Below are positions 59,518-64,000 of a stretch of 64,000 nucleotides of DNA, one piece after another. The notes below the pieces were generated by a model. The model did not search any database. It saw nothing but the letters and a program-made list of their open reading frames with translations, and was not told where the DNA came from. Made by a program: the position numbers and the translations under genes. Position 1 is the stretch's first letter, and each line of letters begins with the position of its first letter. This DNA comes from DATKQJ01 sp035534295 (GTDB taxonomy: Bacteria > Chloroflexota > Dormibacteria > Dormibacterales > Dormibacteraceae): the NCBI GenBank assembly GCA_035534295.1, contig DATLSE010000052.1, forward strand, positions 51,888 to 115,887, read 5' to 3'.

Positions 59518-60105
59518 ATGGGACGAACCGTGTACTGGATGAACGTATCGATCGATGGCTTCATCGAGGCTGTCGCCGGCGAACACGTCACCGAGGTCCC
59601 TGCCTGGGAACGAATCGACGAACGGCTGTACGAGAGCTTCAACCAGCAGCTCGGCGACCTGGCGTTGCTGGTCGAGGGGCGCGTCATCTACGAGATGATG
59701 GAGGCCGCGTGGCCACAAGCAGGGGACGACGAATCACTCCCCGGGTACATGCGGGAATTCGGGCGCATCTGGACCACGATGCCGAAAGCGATCGTTTCGC
59801 GCACGCGCAAGAGCGCCGACCACAACACGCTCGTCATCGGCGGCGACGACGTCATCCAGCAGCTTGCAGCGATCCGGGCCGACACTGAAGGCACGATCGG
59901 CGTCGGTGGGGCCACGCTCGCGACCGCCCTCCTTCGCGCTGGACTGCTCGATGAACTGCTGCTCTACGTGCATCCCGCCCTGCTCGGCAGGGGCCGACCG
60001 CTGTTCGACGATCTCCTCGACCCGCTGCTGTGTGACCTGATCGAGTCGACCGACTTCCCGAACGGCGTCGCACTGCGACGATACTCGGTCCGCGGGGAAC
60101 GCTAG
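59518..60105 (+). CDS. RibD C-terminal/dihydrofolate reductase-like protein
   Basis: 195 residues. VYWMNVSIDGFIEA, the EGRVIYEMM segment and the late VGGATLATALLRAGLLDELLLYVHP followed by LLGRG are the RibD-C/DHFR-like fold signature. Predicted NADPH-dependent reductase; most standalone members have no known substrate. ATG 59518 has AGGAG 7 nt upstream. Codon choice from here on differs a little from the first 59 kb, with more GAC/GAG and CGA. Confidence 0.87.
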   Translation: MGRTVYWMNVSIDGFIEAVAGEHVTEVPAWERIDERLYESFNQQLGDLALLVEGRVIYEMMEAAWPQAGDDESLPGYMREFGRIWTTMPKAIVSRTRKSADHNTLVIGGDDVIQQLAAIRADTEGTIGVGGATLATALLRAGLLDELLLYVHPALLGRGRPLFDDLLDPLLCDLIESTDFPNGVALRRYSVRGER

Positions 60106-60146
60106 AGGCGTATCGGTGTCGTGCGAGCGGAGCCTCGCCGTGCAGT

Positions 60147-60332
60147 TTGGTGGCAGCCGTGACTCCCATCCCGTGCCCGGACGAGGCCGTCATGGAAACG
60201 CTGGGGCAATTCTATGAGGACGGTGGCGAGTTGGAGGAGGCCGGGATGTCCTGCAATAACTGCTACGGGCTCGCCCAAGTCCGGTGGATCGAATCAGGGA
60301 CCGATCGCCGGTGCTTGACCGGCGGGCACTGA
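60147..60332 (+). CDS. Small Cys-containing ORF, doubtful
   Basis: 61 residues with MSCNNCYGLAQVRW and an RCL near the end. GTG start without a clear ribosome site. This is the only ORF in the 330-bp gap 60106-60435; nothing else is seen there. Function and reality uncertain. Confidence 0.25.
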   Translation: MVAAVTPIPCPDEAVMETLGQFYEDGGELEEAGMSCNNCYGLAQVRWIESGTDRRCLTGGH

Positions 60333-60435
60333 GCGGCTGCAACCGCCGGGCGAGCCTGATCGGCCTCCCCATAGCTCAAGTCAACGTCATAGCCTGGGTC
60401 GCCGCGCCGGCACCTGCATCAGCCAGACTTTGACG

Positions 60436-60660
60436 ATGCCACTGATCACCATCTATGGCGTATTGGCTCTGAGCTTCATGATGGCCATGTACGCGCTTGA
60501 GCGGCGGGGCAGAATCTTCATTCTCGGATTCGCTCTTGGTTGCTTGCTCTCAAGCGTCTATGGATTGGTGTCCGGAGCGTGGCCATTCGGCGTCGTCGAG
60601 GCGGTCTGGTGCCTGGTCGCTCTGCAGCGCTTCAGGACCCCGGCCGGGCCAGTCGCCTGA
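60436..60660 (+). CDS. Small membrane protein of the cation efflux operon
   Basis: 74 residues, two TM helices (MPLITIYGVLALSFMMAMYA; then GFALGCLLSSVYGLVSG), ending with a short basic tail. Its TGA directly abuts the ATG of the CDF-like gene, so it is in that operon. No family recognised. Confidence 0.65.
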   Translation: MPLITIYGVLALSFMMAMYALERRGRIFILGFALGCLLSSVYGLVSGAWPFGVVEAVWCLVALQRFRTPAGPVA

Positions 60661-61269
60661 ATGCAACTCGGAAGCGCGCTGGGCCAAGCGCGGCTCGCTC
60701 AGCTGCTGACGATCGCCTGGATGATCGTGGAGGCGGTGGTCGCTGTGGGTTCGGGCCTAGCCGCCCACTCCCTGGCGTTGACTGCTTTCGGATTCGACAG
60801 TCTCATTGAGCTGTTCTCGTCTGCGGTCGTATTGAGGCGCCTGATGGCCCGGTCGGCGGAGGAAGAGCGCGGAACCAGCACCCCGGGCGAGCGGACAGCG
60901 TCACGGTTGGTGGGAATCGCGCTCTACCTGCTGATCGCCTACATCGTCGCGGCCGCGATCCTCGGGCTCTTCCTCCACGTCCGGCCTCAATCTTCCCCGA
61001 TCGGGATCGGGCTTGTAGTCGTCGCCTTGGTGGTGATGGCCGTACTCTGGCGCTGGCGCCTCGCTCTCGCGGATCGCCTGGACAGCCCCGCCCTCCGCGG
61101 CGACGCTGCCTGCTCGGTTGTGTGCCTCTACCTCGCCGCCGCGACGCTCGTCGGGCTGACTGTAAACAGCCTCATGGGATGGTGGTGGGCTGATCCCATC
61201 GCCGGTCTGGCGCTGATCTTCTGGATTCGCGGTGAGGCCCGCGAGGCCATTGCAGCGGGCGGGGGTTAG
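60661..61269 (+). CDS. Short CDF-like cation transporter
   Basis: 202 residues, six TM helices of the cation diffusion facilitator fold. Metal-site helices carry Asp-x3-Glu in FGFDSLIELFSS and Asp in RGDAACSVVCLYLA; a late WWWADPIAG is conserved. The cytoplasmic C-terminal metal domain of full CDFs (about 300 residues) is missing, as in a known short branch. Likely divalent cation export across the inner membrane. Between a small membrane gene and mntP-like gene. Confidence 0.82.
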   Translation: MQLGSALGQARLAQLLTIAWMIVEAVVAVGSGLAAHSLALTAFGFDSLIELFSSAVVLRRLMARSAEEERGTSTPGERTASRLVGIALYLLIAYIVAAAILGLFLHVRPQSSPIGIGLVVVALVVMAVLWRWRLALADRLDSPALRGDAACSVVCLYLAAATLVGLTVNSLMGWWWADPIAGLALIFWIRGEAREAIAAGGG

Positions 61270-61277
61270 CAGCCTCG

Positions 61278-61838
61278 ATGTTTCGAGCGGTGGCTTTGGT
61301 ACTTCCGCTTGCGCTGGACACCTTCGCCATCTCAGCCGCTCTTGGAATGACCGGGGTCACCGCCCGTCGTCGACTCGGGCTTGGTCTCCTCTTCGCGGGT
61401 TTCGAAGGCGGGATGCCGCTGGTGGGCTTGGCTATCGGCGCCACGGTCGGCGCGGTGATCGGAGGCTTGGCCGATTACGTCGCGATCGTGGCCCTCGCCG
61501 GGCTCGGCATCTACATGCTCCGCGCCGATGAGGAGAAGGAAGAGGAGCAGGTCAAGCGATTCGCTAACTCGACCGGTATCGCGCTGGTGGCCATCGGCCT
61601 GACGGTCAGCCTCGACGAACTGGCGATCGGCTTTGCGCTCGGCCTCACGCGTGTCCCAGTGGTTGCCGCCGTGGTCCTGATCGCGGGCCAAGCCTTCGTC
61701 GTCTCCCAGATCGGGTTTGCTCTAGGCCGACGTGTGGGTGAATCAGTGCGGGAAGGAGCCGAGCGACTGGCTGGAATCGCACTCGTCGTCATCGCCGGGC
61801 TGTTGCTCCTCGCCAAGTTCGTACCCCTGCCGGTCTGA
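61278..61838 (+). CDS. mntP: MntP-family manganese efflux pump
   Basis: 186 residues, six TM helices in two repeats. The two key acidic motifs are LALDTFAIS and SLDELAIGFALG, with the hydrophilic DEEKEEEQ loop between halves. MntP exports Mn(II). No yybP-ykoY Mn riboswitch-like structure is evident upstream; eight bp after the CDF-like gene, so control is by the operon promoter. Confidence 0.9.
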   Translation: MFRAVALVLPLALDTFAISAALGMTGVTARRRLGLGLLFAGFEGGMPLVGLAIGATVGAVIGGLADYVAIVALAGLGIYMLRADEEKEEEQVKRFANSTGIALVAIGLTVSLDELAIGFALGLTRVPVVAAVVLIAGQAFVVSQIGFALGRRVGESVREGAERLAGIALVVIAGLLLLAKFVPLPV

Positions 61839-61906
61839 GGCCGGGGCCCCGCGGACCTGGCGCCACAGGATTGCCCGCAAAGATGTCGCAGGCTTCCTTG
61901 ACGCGG

Positions 61907-62412
61907 TCAGAGCGAACCCGCCTTTGCCAGCCACTCGCTGGCGAAGCTCAGATCCGTCCGTGCAGCGATCAGGTCGTAGTCCCGGTCGTAGTGAAGGATC
62001 CCGAGCTGGTGACGGTCGGCGAGAGCGCCACCAGGATGTCGACTGGCGGCATGCGATGGTGTCCAGTGCGTGCCAGTTGCCGCTGAGCGTCGACCGCGCG
62101 CCGCTCGACCGTGTCATCGATAGCTGCCCAAGGGAGCGCAAGCAGCTCGGCGATGAGATCACGATGATCCTGCGCTGCGCGTGCTGATTGTCCGGCCTCG
62201 AGTACGAATGGAAGGCAAGCCACAACCTGACCGGACTCAATTGCAGCGGCCACTTCCTCACTCCGAGACATTGGCAGCCGCAGGTGGCCGAGGCGTGCCC
62301 AGGCCGAGTTGTCCAACAGAAAGGAACCGGTCAGGTGCGTGCCCAGCCGGTCCCGCGCACTTCCTCCGCGGCTTTGGGGACTCCGTGGTCGCTTGCGGCA
62401 TCCAGTGGTCAA
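61907..62412 (-). pseudogene. Frameshifted VapC-type PIN-domain toxin
   Basis: The main frame gives LLDNSAWARL (first acidic residue) through PVDILVAL, then runs into unrelated residues. Shifting one base near 62020-62028 restores LADRHQLGILHYDRDYDLIAA and ends at 61907, the conserved end of PIN toxins with the last catalytic Asp. A single base loss (GCGGCT to GCGCT) would explain this. No clear ATG or GTG start is in frame either. Dead gene or sequencing error; if intact it would be an mRNA/tRNA endonuclease. Confidence 0.65.
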
Positions 62413-62545
62413 GTAGCTCTGGGCTCAGGTAGCCGCGGCTGAAGGCGTCCTGGAGGGTGAGTGCCAGGTGGTCGGCGTTGAACGCTATCGAGGTTGTAGG
62501 CGAGGGCACCCTCGACCGTCCTCTTGTGAGTCTTTCCGGGGGAAG
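62330..62545 (-). pseudogene. Degraded antitoxin upstream of the PIN-domain gene
   Basis: Two overlapping frames: HKRTVEGALAYNLDS, then after a one-base shift near 62485 FNADHLALTLQDAFSRGYL and PELLDHWMPQATTESPKPRRK. Together they make a typical VapB-sized antitoxin ahead of the toxin. GGAGGA near its end would be the toxin's ribosome site. The usual stop is missing (reads into GC-rich tail). Inferred remnant. Confidence 0.45.
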
Positions 62546-62548
62546 TAG

Positions 62549-64000
62549 TTAATGGCGGGTTCGACCCTTGTATTGTCTGTCGAAGCGCGCCGGGCGTTCC
62601 GACCTCGAGCTCGCCTCCTCATCGGCCGGGCGGGCGATCGTGGCCTGCGCGGGCTGGCCGCGGATGGTCGCCGTCTTGAGCGCATTGAGGACCTGGGTCG
62701 CCATTCCCGACGGCACCTCGACGAAGGAGAACGTGTCGTAAAGGTCGATGTCGCCGATATCGTCGCCGGTGATCCCGGCCTCGTTCGCGATGGCTCCGAC
62801 CAGGTCGGCGGAGCGTACGCCGTGACGTTTCCCAACCCGCAGGAAAAGACGCGCCACGCCGTCGCCACCGGTCGCCGGGCGTGCTGTGGGGCGCGTCCGG
62901 CGGGGTTTGGCGAACGGATCTGAGCCGACTCGAGGCGCGGCCGCAGAAGAGGGCGCCGGAGACTCGGTCGAGGGTGAGGTCGGACCGGAGGCGACCGGCT
63001 TCGGGCTCCGGCGCTGCCGGACCGGCTTTCGCTCGGACGCCATCTTGAAGGCGGCCGCGGCAAGCTCGTTGACGTCGCGAGTCGCGGCCAACTCGTCGAC
63101 GATCGCCAGGAACGGGTCGAGACCGCCCCCGTCGAGGATCTCGAGCACCTCCTCGCGGAAGTTCTCGCGGCGGCGCATCGCGACGTCGGCCGGCGTGGGC
63201 AGCCGCAGGGGCTGGAGGCGATGGTTGATCCCGCGCTCGATCTCGGCCAACTGGCGGCGCTCGCGTGGCGTGACGAGCGTCACCGCCTCGCCCTTCTGGC
63301 CGGCGCGGCCCGTTCGCCCGATCCGGTGGACGTAGGCCTCGGCGTCGGCGGGCAGGTCGTAGTTGATGACATGGCTGACGTCGGGGATGTCAAGGCCGCG
63401 TCCGGCGACGTCGGTGCCGACCAGGACCTCGGTGTTGCCGGTCCGGAACCGCTCGAGTACCCGCTCACGCTGCGACTGGGCGATGTCGCCGTGGATCGCC
63501 TGGGCGATATGGCCGAGGCTGTTGAGATGCTCGGCGACAACGTCGGCGTCCCGGCGCGTGCGTACGAAGACGATCGCCGAATCGGGGTTTTCGAGGTCGA
63601 GGATCCGGGCCAGCGCCTCGGGCTTCCCGTGGTACGGGACCTCGTAGTAGACCTGCCGGACGCGGGGTGCCACCGCCTTGCCGGCCTCCAGGCTGACCCG
63701 CTCCGGGTCGCGGAGGTACTTGCGGGCCAGCGACTGGATCCGAGGCGGGATGGTCGCCGAGAAGAGCGCGGTCTGGTGCTCCTCGGGCAGGGCCGCGAGA
63801 AGCGTCTCGATGTCCTCGACGAAACCCATGTTGAGCATCTCGTCGGCCTCGTCGAGCACCACGGTGCGAACCGATTGCAGCTTCAGCGTGCCGCGGTTCA
63901 GGTGGTCGATGAGGCGCCCAGGGGTCCCGATCACGACCTGCACGCCGCGCGCCAGGGCGCGCAACTGGCGCTCATACGGCTGACCGCCGTAGACCGAGAG
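62549..64000 (-). CDS. DEAD-box RNA helicase with DbpA-type C-terminal domain (5' end outside window)
   Basis: Partial: the frame continues past 64000, so the N-terminus with the Q motif and Walker A is not visible. Seen are TPGR, DEAD, SAT, the helicase C domain with ARGLD and HRIGRTGR, a Pro/Ser-rich linker and a C-terminal RNA-binding domain (VARLFLRVGKRHGVRSADLV; DLYDTFSFVEVPSGMA) of DbpA/CsdA kind. It remodels ribosomal RNA, typically in cold stress. Ends with a basic tail. Confidence 0.92.
   Translation of the reverse strand, partial: LSVYGGQPYERQLRALARGVQVVIGTPGRLIDHLNRGTLKLQSVRTVVLDEADEMLNMGFVEDIETLLAALPEEHQTALFSATIPPRIQSLARKYLRDPERVSLEAGKAVAPRVRQVYYEVPYHGKPEALARILDLENPDSAIVFVRTRRDADVVAEHLNSLGHIAQAIHGDIAQSQRERVLERFRTGNTEVLVGTDVAGRGLDIPDVSHVINYDLPADAEAYVHRIGRTGRAGQKGEAVTLVTPRERRQLAEIERGINHRLQPLRLPTPADVAMRRRENFREEVLEILDGGGLDPFLAIVDELAATRDVNELAAAAFKMASERKPVRQRRSPKPVASGPTSPSTESPAPSSAAAPRVGSDPFAKPRRTRPTARPATGGDGVARLFLRVGKRHGVRSADLVGAIANEAGITGDDIGDIDLYDTFSFVEVPSGMATQVLNALKTATIRGQPAQATIARPADEEASSRSERPARFDRQYKGRTRH

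Noticed and set aside
1..64000. CRISPR arrays, insertion sequences, tRNA or rRNA genes
   Set aside because: No spaced direct repeats, transposase motifs, GGTTCGAATC-type T-arms or rRNA-like stretches were found by eye.

Overview
The window is a GC-rich (mostly GC-ending codons), gene-dense piece of a bacterial chromosome with about 70 genes. I see no rRNA or tRNA, CRISPR array, insertion sequence, or phage block. The gene content suggests an aerobic soil-type heterotroph of the Terrabacteria side: two F420-type luciferase-like oxidoreductases, Lgt and several lipoproteins, a poxvirus-type topoisomerase IB, an actinobacterial-style holin-like protein, and no outer-membrane genes. Candidatus Dormibacterota, Chloroflexota or Actinobacteriota would all fit. 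That placement is inference from gene content only. Many genes lack a Shine-Dalgarno and instead carry a TANNNT hexamer 5-9 nt before the start codon, which points to frequent leaderless transcripts.

Layout. 0-3.3 kb: ring-cleavage-type VOC dioxygenase, ACMSD-like amidohydrolase, CMD-family protein and HD hydrolase. 3.4-12.7 kb: two MarR regulators each next to an MFS exporter, a DtxR/NRAMP-like metal operon, another MFS protein and a DEAD-box helicase. 12.7-17.2 kb: small membrane proteins, a GT-C type glycosyltransferase, a copper-site-deficient sulfocyanin-like lipoprotein, MsrB and Lgt. 17.2-20.3 kb: a metal ABC importer divergent from a Fur-family repressor. 20.3-25.8 kb: Rieske ferredoxin, FAD oxidoreductase, D-Ala-D-Ala carboxypeptidase, MFS exporter and nitroreductase. 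26.3-28.5 kb: a two-component system. 28.8-33.3 kb: DoxX, an LLM oxidoreductase, and a divergent methylmalonate-semialdehyde dehydrogenase / class III aminotransferase pair for omega-amino acids. 33.5-38.6 kb: oxidative pentose phosphate pair (Gnd, Zwf), TauE/SafE and an ABC-2 exporter. 38.6-41.7 kb: cyclase, ECF sigma factor, secreted-repeat lipoprotein and a second LLM protein. 41.8-46.0 kb: a monocarboxylate permease with its DUF3311 partner, divergent from a fused LutB-LutA lactate oxidation protein. 46.0-48.7 kb: a class A penicillin-binding protein. 49.0-58.4 kb: envelope and stress genes (GlsB, YggT, REC protein, MerR/HspR-like regulator, AI-2E, YihY, DUF202, RidA, holin-like, DUF6582, EncFtn-like ferritin, topoisomerase IB). 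58.5-64 kb: methyltransferase, RibD-C-type reductase, a manganese/cation efflux operon, a decayed VapBC locus and a DEAD-box helicase cut off by the window end.

How parts fit together. Metal balance recurs: DtxR-NRAMP, Fur-ZnuABC-type uptake and an MntP/CDF efflux operon. Carbon use is represented by lactate/monocarboxylates, beta-amino acids and aromatic-ring products, with NADPH supply from Zwf/Gnd. The most unusual items are an EncFtn-type ferritin with all its ferroxidase residues but no encapsulin shell gene nearby, a sulfocyanin-like protein lacking three of four copper ligands, a TauE/SafE gene that seems to start at CTG behind a 21-codon leaderless upstream ORF, a perfect 13-bp hairpin at a reading-frame break, and several well-formed operator palindromes.
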